Positions 1-4,997 of a DNA stretch of 5,192 nt are shown one piece after another (position 1 is the first letter of the stretch; each line of letters opens with the position of its first letter). This DNA is from Bifidobacteriaceae bacterium (GTDB lineage Bacteria; Actinomycetota; Actinomycetes; Actinomycetales; WQXJ01). The notes under the pieces are model-generated. The model worked only from the letters and a program-made list of their open reading frames with translations, made no database searches and was not told the origin of the DNA. Location: the NCBI GenBank assembly GCA_031266115.1, contig JAISBQ010000197.1, forward strand, positions 1 to 5,192. The letters run 5' to 3'. The translations under genes were made by a program, and so were the position numbers.

Positions 1-40
1 CCCGCTCGTCAAGGGACAGGTGTGTGTAGTGTGCTGGCAA

Positions 41-104
41 GGAAGTGCAACCCCTCTGTTCGGTCGTAGTTGAGCAACCACAACCGTAGAGGCGTTGCAC
101 TTCC
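41..104. repeat. Imperfect 64-nt palindrome able to form a long hairpin
   Basis: The outer arms, 41-57 and 88-104, pair over 17 positions with one mismatch (C52 against C93). Inside them 61-64 pairs with 83-86, 66-67 with 80-81 and 69-71 with 76-78, closing on a 4-base loop. The whole block can therefore fold into one long, slightly bulged hairpin. It lies at the left edge of a region of mobile-element scraps. It could be a terminator of a gene left of the window, an end of a lost element, or a recombination or transfer site. The sequence does not decide between these. Confidence 0.55.
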
Positions 105-193
105 GTCTAGAAACCGGGAGGTTCCAGGGACGAAGGGCCCTACACTTGGATGGGGGTGTTGTCGCCGTTGGGGCGATAGGACACCACGCCTGG

Positions 194-454
194 GTGCTAA
201 CCGAGTACACGGCCGGTGCCACTGCCAGGTCGCTGACCGTCAAGTATGGGATGTATCCAGGGACCGTTCGGTCTCACGCCCGCAAGCCTTGCACCAGCCG
301 ACCGGACAAAGTGACCCCTGAGGTGTTGGCTACCTACGCGAACGGGACACCCGCAACGGTCCTTGCGGACCAGTGCGGGGTGAGCTCGGACACGATCACC
401 CGGCGCGCCAGACTCGCCGGGATACATCCCGCCAGACCACCGCGACGCCCTGGC
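194..454 (+). pseudogene. Remnant of a tandem helix-turn-helix segment, serine-recombinase C-terminus-like
   Basis: The reading frame starting with the GTG at 194 shows two similar helix-turn-helix units in a row. The first runs from about YTAGATARSL through KYGMYPGTVRSHARK (206-287). The second runs from about TYANGTPATVLADQCGV through SSDTITRRARLAGI (332-424). This paired arrangement (Y..G.....LA..YGV...TV..H followed by a second copy ending in R.AG) is, from general knowledge, typical of the DNA-binding tail of actinobacterial large serine recombinases and related site-specific DNA-binding proteins. No resolvase catalytic domain precedes it, and the frame upstream (95-193) has no recognisable content. 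After about 454 the frame becomes proline-, serine- and threonine-rich and loses any domain character. It is therefore a broken fragment. A small stand-alone HTH protein is a less likely alternative. The family assignment comes from pattern only. Confidence 0.45.
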
Positions 455-617
455 TCAATACCAGTTGGACCAAGATCTTCCCTGGGTCATGGATCGCCCA
501 CGGCCTGCACGTTGGTCCCATCGTCGGGCTCATCGCCTCATCCAACCCAACGGCCGCAACCATCAAGGTCAACAACGCGCCGCCATCCAGGCCTAGCAGC
601 ACGCGCATCGGCGACAC
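453..617 (-). pseudogene. N-terminal fragment of a possible IS1380-family transposase
   Basis: Read on the minus strand from 617 down to 453, the frame encodes a segment containing GLDEAMSP and then RPWAIHDPGKILVQLVLS. A block of the form 'GL..ALS.....R.R..HDPG..L.DLA' is what I remember from the N-terminal part of IS1380-type transposases. Downstream of it one expects G-G-D and the catalytic DDE core, and neither is present. Beyond 453 the frame continues but the resemblance stops, almost exactly where the plus-strand helix-turn-helix remnant ends. Third positions are rich in G/C in this frame, but the plus-strand mirror frame shares them, so composition alone does not choose the strand. This looks like a truncated insertion-sequence relic. 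It could also be chance similarity in a degraded region. Confidence 0.38.
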
Positions 618-627
618 CTGCTTCAGG

Positions 628-677
628 AACTGGGTAGAACTGGGTAGTTCTACCCACCTGGAAGGTGCTCCCTTCCA
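628..677. repeat. Tandem 10-bp repeat followed by two perfect hairpins
   Basis: AACTGGGTAG occurs twice head to tail (628-637 and 638-647). The second copy runs into an inverted copy, so 631-641 and 646-656 form a perfect 11-bp stem with a GGGT loop. Two bases later, 659-665 and 671-677 form a second perfect 7-bp stem with a 5-base loop. The block lies at the edge of the transposase-like fragment and about 230 bases upstream of the protease start. It may be an insertion-element end, an operator or a transcription stop. No T-run follows either hairpin. Confidence 0.5.
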
Positions 678-895
678 CAACGAATCTGGTCGTCTCTACA
701 ACACCGATTCTACTGGTCACGAGCACTCTTCCACCCCAACGCTCCACCCCACAGGCCATCCGACGAGAACCCGAGGTTAGGGTCCCGGTTCCCGCTCCCG
801 AAGCGGGCGTATCGTGTCGGCCGCGCGAATCGGCCGACCCGCCACCGGCGGGTGGAGGCGGCCATCCGCATTCCTGACAACTACTGACGCACCTT
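678..895. other. Non-coding leader of the protease gene with three GC-rich hairpins
   Basis: I see no supportable gene here. Three short perfect stems sit close together: 791-796 with 802-807 (6 bp), 816-822 with 832-838 (7 bp) and 837-843 with 847-853 (7 bp, 3-base loop). The last two share bases 837-838, so they compete at their boundary. They lie 55 to 120 bases upstream of the protease start codon. They may be the stop of an older transcript, or structure in the 5' leader of the protease mRNA. I could not place a convincing -35/-10 promoter pair in this stretch. Confidence 0.4.
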
Positions 896-900
896 AGGAG
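896..900 (+). promoter_or_regulatory. Ribosome binding site of the protease gene
   Basis: AGGAG ends 8 bases before the GTG at 909. This is a near-ideal Shine-Dalgarno signal. It decides that translation begins at 909, in the signal-peptide frame, and not at the GTG at 1031 that opens the long body frame. Confidence 0.75.
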
Positions 901-908
901 TGATTCAC

Positions 909-1043
909 GTGAGAAAGACAAGTAGAGGCGCCGTTTTGGTTAGCCTCGTGGGGTTGGTCGGCGCATTGGCGCTGACACCGTCCGCTGTTGCGCTCCCCGA
1001 CGCTGATGGCGACGAAGGGGCGTTGTCTACGTGGATGATGTAG
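909..1043 (+). pseudogene. Signal-peptide part of the protease gene, separated from the body by a frameshift
   Basis: GTG at 909 with its ribosome binding site opens a 44-codon frame ending in TAG at 1041-1043. It encodes a textbook Sec signal peptide: a basic start (MRKTSRG), a hydrophobic core from A8 to about L22, and a signal-peptidase I site after PSAVA (residue 28), followed by an acidic stretch, LPDADGDEG. The protease body continues in another frame, which is closed by a TGA at 1004-1006. The frame change must therefore lie between 1007 and 1040. The simplest fix is one extra G in the GGGG run at 1017-1020, which would give a 559-residue preproprotein. The cause may be a real mutation, a phase-variable tract or a base-call error. 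By itself this 44-codon product is only an export signal. Confidence 0.7.
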
Positions 1044-2587
1044 ACGGGGCCGTGCAGGGGACTGCCGTCGGCCTGCAGGAACTGACTGGCCTCCTCCTGG
1101 ATGCCGCCACGTCCGAGTTGGGCGACCGGTATGTGGAGATGTGGCTCACCGAAGGACAGGATCACTTCGTTGTCGGGGTGCATGACCTCCAGGACGGCGA
1201 GGCCGAAGCGCTTCAAGCCGAGCTCGGCCTGGTCGCCCCGACCGAGGTGGTCAACAGGCAGGTTTCGCGGGCGGAACTTGACGAGGTCGCCCTCGCTGTG
1301 TCGGCGGCTGCCGAGGCCCAAGGAGGTGTCGTCAGTGTTGTTCGAAACTGCGAGCGCGGCGTCGTCCGTCTTGTTGTCCCGGAGTCAGTCAGCGCTTCCT
1401 CGCTTGCGGACGAGATCGCGGCGACAGGCCAGGTTACAGCCGTGACCGGTGATGCTGTGGATGGCCTTGAGACTCTCTTCGACTTCGATATCGCTGGGTC
1501 GCAACCCAAAGTGGCCATCGTCCACGGAGCGGCGCCATCTCCGATGGACACTTATCTGAGCGCACCGATGAAGTCAGGCAAATATATCACGGTCACTGGC
1601 AGTCAACACTCGCTGCATTGCACCTCTGGCTTTCTGGTGAGTGGGGGCGGTGGTACGTATGGCATTACAGCTGGACACTGTGGCCAGGTAGGATCATCAG
1701 TAAAGTTAGGGACCGCTAGCAGTTCCTTGACTCAAGGCAACATCCAAAACAACACCTATTGGGGCAACGGCAATCCTGTTGGAGACTCCGCCGTGTTCAT
1801 AATCGGTGGGTCCGGGGCCGATGCCTCTGTCTTCGTCAACTCTAGCCTTTCGCGTACCCTTGTATCCCAGGCCCAGGCTGCGCCAGCACCAGCACTCTAT
1901 GGGAGAGCTTGCTTTAGCGGGACGACAACCCTGCAGGAATCGTGTGGCAACGTCACCGCAACAGGAGTCTCATTCACAAACCAGCAACACTATGACGGGT
2001 CACACAATATTAGCGGCCTTGTCGAATGGCAGTCTGACGCGGCGCAAGCTGTGCAGGGTGGAGACTCCGGTTCAGGCATCTACGCCGTTAACGCTGATGG
2101 GACCGCCGTGGCACTTGGACTCATACAAAGCGGGTATGGCCAAGACGATCCTCAAACGTCAAGGGATGATCGCAAGTTTGGATATTTCACGCCGATCGGC
2201 ACGGCAACAAGCATGACAGGTACGTCTATTATCGCGAATGGGCGGGCGCCGTTTGGTTGGCTTGACCTTGCCCAGGGAGGCAATGGTACGGTGCGGGTGC
2301 GAGGCTGGGCGCTTGACCCAGACAAGTCCAGAGAAGCGATCGATGTCCATGTCTATGTGGGTGGTGTCTCTGGAAGCGGGGAGGGACACGCTTTCACGGC
2401 CAACGGCTATCGGCCGGACGTTCAGAGTGCCTATCCAAATACGGGAGAGAACCATGGTTTTGATGTGACATTCAGCACGTCGCGGCGTGGGACGATCCCC
2501 GTGTATGTGTACGCCATCAACGCTTCTCAGAGCGGTGGCGGGAACGCGCACCTAAGCGGGAGCCCGTTAACGGTCACCGTCAACTAA
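1031..2587 (+). CDS. Secreted chymotrypsin-fold (S1) serine protease with C-terminal beta module; frameshifted from its signal peptide
   Basis: An extracellular endopeptidase by family. Residues are numbered from the GTG at 1031. Residues 1 to about 165 resemble the propeptide of streptogrisin/alpha-lytic-type proteases, which acts as a folding aid, with a DRYVEMWL / HFVVGVHD block and a helical stretch, SRAELDEVALAVSAAAE. The catalytic domain spans about 170-400. His216 lies in ITAGHCG, Asp252 in GDSAVF and the nucleophile Ser346 in QGGDSGSGIY, so the triad is complete. Cys197 and Cys217 are placed for the usual disulfide around the histidine loop, and the Cys pair in GRACFSG and QESCGN could form a second. 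From Pro407 to the end runs a separate module with GWALDPD, VHVYVGG, RPDV, HGF and VYVYAIN. I recall this module at the C-terminus of other actinobacterial secreted proteins; its role is unknown to me. Translation must start at 909 for export, and the two parts are out of frame (see 909-1043). Reinitiation at 1031 would give an unexported protein. Codon use in about 1560-2200 is more A/T-rich than elsewhere and includes a TTA leucine codon at 1706-1708. Confidence 0.85.
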   Translation: MDDVDGAVQGTAVGLQELTGLLLDAATSELGDRYVEMWLTEGQDHFVVGVHDLQDGEAEALQAELGLVAPTEVVNRQVSRAELDEVALAVSAAAEAQGGVVSVVRNCERGVVRLVVPESVSASSLADEIAATGQVTAVTGDAVDGLETLFDFDIAGSQPKVAIVHGAAPSPMDTYLSAPMKSGKYITVTGSQHSLHCTSGFLVSGGGGTYGITAGHCGQVGSSVKLGTASSSLTQGNIQNNTYWGNGNPVGDSAVFIIGGSGADASVFVNSSLSRTLVSQAQAAPAPALYGRACFSGTTTLQESCGNVTATGVSFTNQQHYDGSHNISGLVEWQSDAAQAVQGGDSGSGIYAVNADGTAVALGLIQSGYGQDDPQTSRDDRKFGYFTPIGTATSMTGTSIIANGRAPFGWLDLAQGGNGTVRVRGWALDPDKSREAIDVHVYVGGVSGSGEGHAFTANGYRPDVQSAYPNTGENHGFDVTFSTSRRGTIPVYVYAINASQSGGGNAHLSGSPLTVTVN

Positions 2588-2663
2588 GCGACGAAGTAAG
2601 GCGCGTCTCGATGGGCGGTTGGCTCCAGCGGCCCATTGTAGATGGTTGATGTCCTGGTCTTTT

Positions 2664-2719
2664 CCACGCATGGTGTTGTCCCTTCTCGGAGGATTGAGGA
2701 GGGACAACACCATGCGTGG
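2664..2719. terminator. Perfect 20-bp inverted repeat after the protease gene, a probable terminator
   Basis: Bases 2664-2683 and 2700-2719 are exact reverse complements. The 16-base interval can add a few more pairs (2684-2688 with 2695-2699, including G-T pairs), which would give a stem of about 25 bp. It begins 77 bases after the protease stop codon. There is no T-run, as is common for actinobacterial hairpin terminators. Unusually, the right side carries AGGAGGG (2697-2703) 8 bases before an ATG at 2712. The structure would thus bury a good translation start signal. Terminator is the first choice; a small mobile repeat or a translational switch are alternatives. Confidence 0.6.
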
Positions 2720-2787
2720 AGTTGATTCACGGCTCCTACAGTCAGGACGAACTGATCTTGTGAAGCACGAAAGGATTGTGGCCTATC

Positions 2788-3546
2788 ATGCAGTTGAAGC
2801 AGAAGAGCTCTCCGCCAAGCAGAATGCAGCGCCCAAGTTCAGGTCGTCTGACTCGGCGTCTGATTCGAAGTGTTGTGAGCGTCCTCGTGGTGGTGTCCCT
2901 CGACCCATTGGCGGCACGGGCCGAGGAACAGCCAACTCCTCCCGCGCCGTGCCCGGCGGCTCAGGCGATGCCAGCGGAGCTTCCCGATGTGGCACGAGAC
3001 CGAGTGGCCGTGCCTGGGGACATTCTCAAGGGTGTCGGGGCCGGTGAAGTGCTTGAGGGGCGGACCGTCTTGCAGATCTGGTGGCTGGTCGACAACCAGC
3101 CACGCGGGCAGCAATTGGAGACGTACGAGGTCCGGAAACAAGACGCAGGCTCGTCTATTGCTCAACTGGCCGTTTTCGCCCAGCCCGCGCAGTGTGCGAG
3201 CTGGGGTGTGCTGTTCGGAATCTCGGCCAGCGTGACAGCAAAGGTATCCACCAGTGTCACTACATCAGTAAGCGGTAAGACCCAGGGAGAAGGCGCAGTT
3301 GTACGCGTGAAAGTGAAAACCCCAGGTGCGGATAGCCCCTCCGGTACAGTGACTATTTCGTGGGGCAAGAAGGATGGCAAGTCAAGAAGGGTCCATCTAG
3401 CGCCAACTGACCACGGCGTCGTCCGTATGACGTTGCCCCTGCTTTCCCGAGGCTCTACAGTCTCGGTGAAGGCAACATTCGAGGACCAAACGGGTAAAGC
3501 GCTAGATGGGACGGCCAAGACCGTGCGGTTCATGTCGAAAGGCTGA
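2788..3546 (+). CDS. Secreted protein with a C-terminal bacterial Ig-like domain
   Basis: A 252-residue exported protein of unknown function. I chose ATG 2788 because AAAGGA lies 12 bases upstream. ATG 2824 has a weaker site but gives a more usual signal-peptide length, and either is possible. The n-region is very basic (GRLTRRLIRS, loosely like a twin-arginine motif). It is followed by a hydrophobic core, VVSVLVVVSL, and a cleavage site after AARA (residue 45). A proline-rich linker contains Cys55. Residues about 65-145 form a compact region with IWWLVDNQ and a second cysteine, Cys136, possibly disulfide-bonded to Cys55. I do not recognise its fold. Residues about 149-252 have the alternating strands of a bacterial Ig-like domain of the Big_3 kind: SGTVTISWG, then VVRMTLPLLSRGSTVSVKATF. 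Such domains usually act as spacers or binding modules on the cell surface. No LPXTG motif or C-terminal membrane segment is present, so the protein is probably released or non-covalently wall-bound. It follows the protease gene on the same strand, but a strong hairpin lies between them. Confidence 0.75.
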   Translation: MQLKQKSSPPSRMQRPSSGRLTRRLIRSVVSVLVVVSLDPLAARAEEQPTPPAPCPAAQAMPAELPDVARDRVAVPGDILKGVGAGEVLEGRTVLQIWWLVDNQPRGQQLETYEVRKQDAGSSIAQLAVFAQPAQCASWGVLFGISASVTAKVSTSVTTSVSGKTQGEGAVVRVKVKTPGADSPSGTVTISWGKKDGKSRRVHLAPTDHGVVRMTLPLLSRGSTVSVKATFEDQTGKALDGTAKTVRFMSKG

Positions 3547-3844
3547 CATCGGCCCTCTGATCGCCTTTGTCCGGACACAGGCGATCAGAGGGCCGGCGAT
3601 GGGGGCTAGGCGAGGGGCCGGAGGTGTGGACCGCGTCTCTCGTCTTACAGAGCCGGGCCTGGCTCGTGGTGGGCAGGTAGGCCGGGACGGGAGGGTCATA
3701 GTGAGCCATCGCTGCAATCATCATCTGCCGAATGTGGGCGAGGTCCCCGTTGGGGGTTTCGCCGGATGCTGGTGTCCCGTAGGGGTTGGGGCCGGTGATG
3801 TGGTGGAGTTCGCGGTAGACGGTTAGGGCGATTGCGGACCCCAA
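3530..3844 (-). pseudogene. Orphan minus-strand coding fragment beside tRNA-Leu
   Basis: I do not recognise this product. The minus frame read from 3844 downwards has a clear actinobacterial pattern over its first 65 or so codons: most codons end in C or G, and the peptide is sensible, with TVYRELHHITG, NPYGTPASGETPNGDLAHI and MMIAAMAHYDPP. It opens only with a TTG that lies inside a small hairpin, has no ribosome binding site, and is preceded by an in-frame TGA 18 bases upstream. The start is therefore probably lost. After about 3655 the codon pattern weakens. The frame then runs through the 3551-3594 hairpin and ends 17 bases inside the neighbouring gene, so the natural stop has probably also been lost. 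A one-base shift would meet a TAA just after QARLC. It is best read as the internal or C-terminal piece of a gene left behind at an integration boundary. Confidence 0.4.
3551..3594. terminator. Perfect 16-bp hairpin terminator after the Ig-domain gene
   Basis: Bases 3551-3566 and 3579-3594 are exact reverse complements. The 12-base loop itself contains the palindrome TGTCCGGACA, so the structure can extend almost to the tip. It starts 4 bases after the TGA of the upstream gene. It lacks a T-run, like the hairpin after the protease. Its symmetry means it could also stop transcription arriving from the tRNA side on the minus strand. Confidence 0.7.
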
Positions 3845-3856
3845 ACGGAGGTTTGG
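3841..3856 (-). terminator. Small hairpin downstream of tRNA-Leu
   Basis: CCAAAC (3841-3846) and GTTTGG (3851-3856) form a perfect 6-bp stem with a 4-base loop. It lies about 15 bases beyond the 3' end of the minus-strand tRNA gene, where a transcript stop is expected. It is short and has no T-run, so the role is only likely by position. Confidence 0.35.
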
Positions 3857-3871
3857 ACATCACACATTGGG

Positions 3872-3955
3872 TGCGCGAGGGGGGACTTGAACCCCCATGC
3901 CGTTGCCGGCACACGGACCTGAACCGTGCGCGTCTGCCAATTCCGCCACTCGCGC
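3872..3955 (-). tRNA. tRNA-Leu, anticodon CAG
   Basis: The minus strand gives a complete class II tRNA. The acceptor stem is GCGCGAG (3955-3949) paired with CTCGCGC (3879-3873), with A as discriminator at 3872. The D arm contains GGCGGAATTGGCAGACGC. The anticodon stem CACGG/CCGTG encloses loop TTCAGGT, placing anticodon CAG at 3921-3919. A long variable arm, TGCCG-GCAA-CGGCA, is the hallmark of leucine or serine tRNAs. The T arm is GGGGG-TTCAAGT-CCCCC. The CCA end is not encoded: the bases after the discriminator are CCCA. It reads CUG codons, the main leucine codon of high-GC actinobacteria. A tRNA-Leu next to fhaA is a familiar actinobacterial arrangement. Its 3' end faces the accessory DNA on the left and would be a typical target for integrating elements. 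Confidence 0.96.
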
Positions 3956-4254
3956 GCGCCCGGACAGGCTAGCACGTGCCCACGACTCAGCCCGGGTGAG
4001 AAAGTGTGGACTCTCAAGCTCGGCGGCTGGGGAGGGGCGTCGCGGAGGAGGGTGACGGCTGACAGCACCGCTCACCCGCCCCCACGCCGGTGCTTCACCC
4101 GCCCCACCTCGGCGCTGCCAGCCCGGTCCCGCCGCGCCGAGGCCTGGGGCGCGATTCGCGCCGCCATCCAGTTACGATGGCGGTTCGGGGTGTAAGCGCC
4201 CCAGGTTTCGTGTGCCGCGGCTCGCGCTGGCGCCACGCGAGGCAAGACCCAATC
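3956..4254. other. Divergent intergenic region between tRNA-Leu and fhaA
   Basis: There is no supportable gene here. It must hold the promoters of the tRNA (leftward) and of fhaA (rightward). TAGCCT on the minus strand (3971-3966) lies 10 bases from the tRNA 5' end and could be its -10 element, but I see no good -35 partner. The 11-base sequence TCACCCGCCCC is repeated at 4072-4082 and 4095-4105. In the fhaA leader, CTCGCG (4221-4226) pairs with CGCGAG (4236-4241) around a loop holding TGGCGCCA, itself self-complementary. Confidence 0.5.
4173..4178 (+). promoter_or_regulatory. Candidate -10 element for fhaA
   Basis: TACGAT matches the TANNAT pattern of actinobacterial -10 boxes and lies 87 bases before the fhaA start, in otherwise GC-rich DNA. 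No clear TTGAC-type -35 box stands 16-18 bases upstream, so this is only a candidate. Confidence 0.25.
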
Positions 4255-4260
4255 AGGAGG
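4255..4260 (+). promoter_or_regulatory. Ribosome binding site of fhaA
   Basis: AGGAGG with 5 bases before ATG 4266. It fixes the start at 4266. The in-frame ATG at 4212 would add an 18-residue extension unlike the family and has no such site. Confidence 0.8.
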
Positions 4261-4265
4261 CAGCC

Positions 4266-4988
4266 ATGGCGTTCCTCGACCGCTTCGAGAAGGGCGTCGA
4301 GCGGGCAGTCAACGGCCCCTTCGCCAAGACGTCTCGAAGTGAGGTGAAACCCGTGGAACTGGCCTCGGCCCTTCGGCGGGAACTCGACGACAAGGCTGCG
4401 GTCCTCGCCCGAGGCCGCGCCGTAGTCCCCAACGAATTCGTGATCGTGCTCTCCCGCACCGACTTCGACAAGATCCTCGACTGGGGCGCCGAAGCCATGG
4501 GTGAGGAGCTTCAAGAAGGGGTGGCCCAGCACGCTGCCTCCCAGCGGTACGCCTTCGTCGGACCGGTCTCCGTCACGTTCGAGGAAGACGTGACCAAGAC
4601 CCCCGGCAGTTTCGAGGTCCGCTCGGCCACAGTCCGCGGCGCGGTGGCGCCGGCCACCACGTCCTCCGCGTCCACGCGCCATCCAATTGTCGATATCGAT
4701 GGCCAGCGATACCTGTTGACCGGCGCCGTCACCGTGGTCGGACGCGGCTCGGATGCGGACATCATTGTCGAGGACACCGGCGTCTCCCGGCGTCACCTGG
4801 AGATCCGCCTCGGCCCTGACGGTCCGATAGCGACCGACCTCGGCTCGACAAACGGAACGTTCGTCGAAGGTCACCGCATCACTAACGCCCTGTTGGTGGA
4901 CGGCAATACCATCACCATCGGTCGCACCCACGTCGTCTTCTGGACGAGCGAAAGCGGTGACGGTGGCGCGCCCGGCGAAGAAGGTTAA
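4266..4988 (+). CDS. fhaA: FhaA: DUF3662 and FHA domain phosphothreonine-binding protein
   Basis: A 240-residue cytoplasmic adaptor of the Ser/Thr kinase pathway that controls peptidoglycan synthesis and division in Actinobacteria. In mycobacteria FhaA binds phosphorylated threonines on partners such as the pseudokinase domain of MviN/MurJ (family knowledge). The N-terminal DUF3662 domain covers about residues 1-115. It begins MAFLDRFEKGVERAVNG and includes SEVKPVELASALRRE and VPNEFVIVLS, both strongly conserved in the family. A short linker rich in Ala, Thr and Ser (about 116-140) leads to the FHA domain (about 145-235). The phosphopeptide-binding residues are present: Arg160 in GRGSDADI, Ser174 and His177 in SRRH, and Asn196-Gly-Thr in GSTNGTF. 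The mycobacterial protein has a much longer linker; the compact form here is common in other actinobacteria. The gene is followed after 9 bases by fhaB, so the two are very probably one operon, normally continuing with pstP, rodA, pbpA and the pkn kinases beyond the window. Confidence 0.95.
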   Translation: MAFLDRFEKGVERAVNGPFAKTSRSEVKPVELASALRRELDDKAAVLARGRAVVPNEFVIVLSRTDFDKILDWGAEAMGEELQEGVAQHAASQRYAFVGPVSVTFEEDVTKTPGSFEVRSATVRGAVAPATTSSASTRHPIVDIDGQRYLLTGAVTVVGRGSDADIIVEDTGVSRRHLEIRLGPDGPIATDLGSTNGTFVEGHRITNALLVDGNTITIGRTHVVFWTSESGDGGAPGEEG

Positions 4989-4997
4989 CCCGCGGCC

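Noticed and set aside
628..853. CRISPR-like array
   Set aside because: The hairpins differ in sequence and spacing. Only one short decamer is repeated, with no spacer pattern.
538..921. Minus-strand open frame upstream of the protease
   Set aside because: It runs antisense across the leader hairpins, the ribosome binding site and the protease start, and shows no recognisable domain.
1014..1022. Programmed -1 ribosomal frameshift site in the protease gene
   Set aside because: The bases do not fit an X-XXY-YYZ slippery heptamer in the starting frame, and a tRNA reading GGG would have to re-pair on AGG. I keep the frame break itself as a finding, without this mechanism.
905..1321. Minus-strand open frame opposite the protease propeptide
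   Set aside because: It is antisense to a region with propeptide-like sequence and has no ribosome binding site or domain pattern.
2619..3047. Plus-strand open frame overlapping the start of the Ig-domain gene
   Set aside because: The part overlapping the Ig-domain gene is out of frame with a clear signal peptide and has low-complexity Gly/Ser/Arg content. Only its start signal at 2697-2714 is notable.
3506..3826. Plus-strand open frame between the Ig-domain gene and the tRNA
   Set aside because: It starts inside the Ig-domain gene and crosses its terminator hairpin. Its peptide is Gly/Val/Arg-rich without pattern, while the opposite strand has better codon use.
4212..4265. Upstream ATG 4212 as the fhaA start
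   Set aside because: The family begins at M-x-F-L-x-R-F-E, matching ATG 4266, which has AGGAGG 5 bases before it.
4095..4931. Long minus-strand open frame opposite fhaA
   Set aside because: It is the mirror of a well-identified gene. GC-rich codon bias keeps the antisense frame open, and its peptide is low in sense and glycine/arginine-rich.
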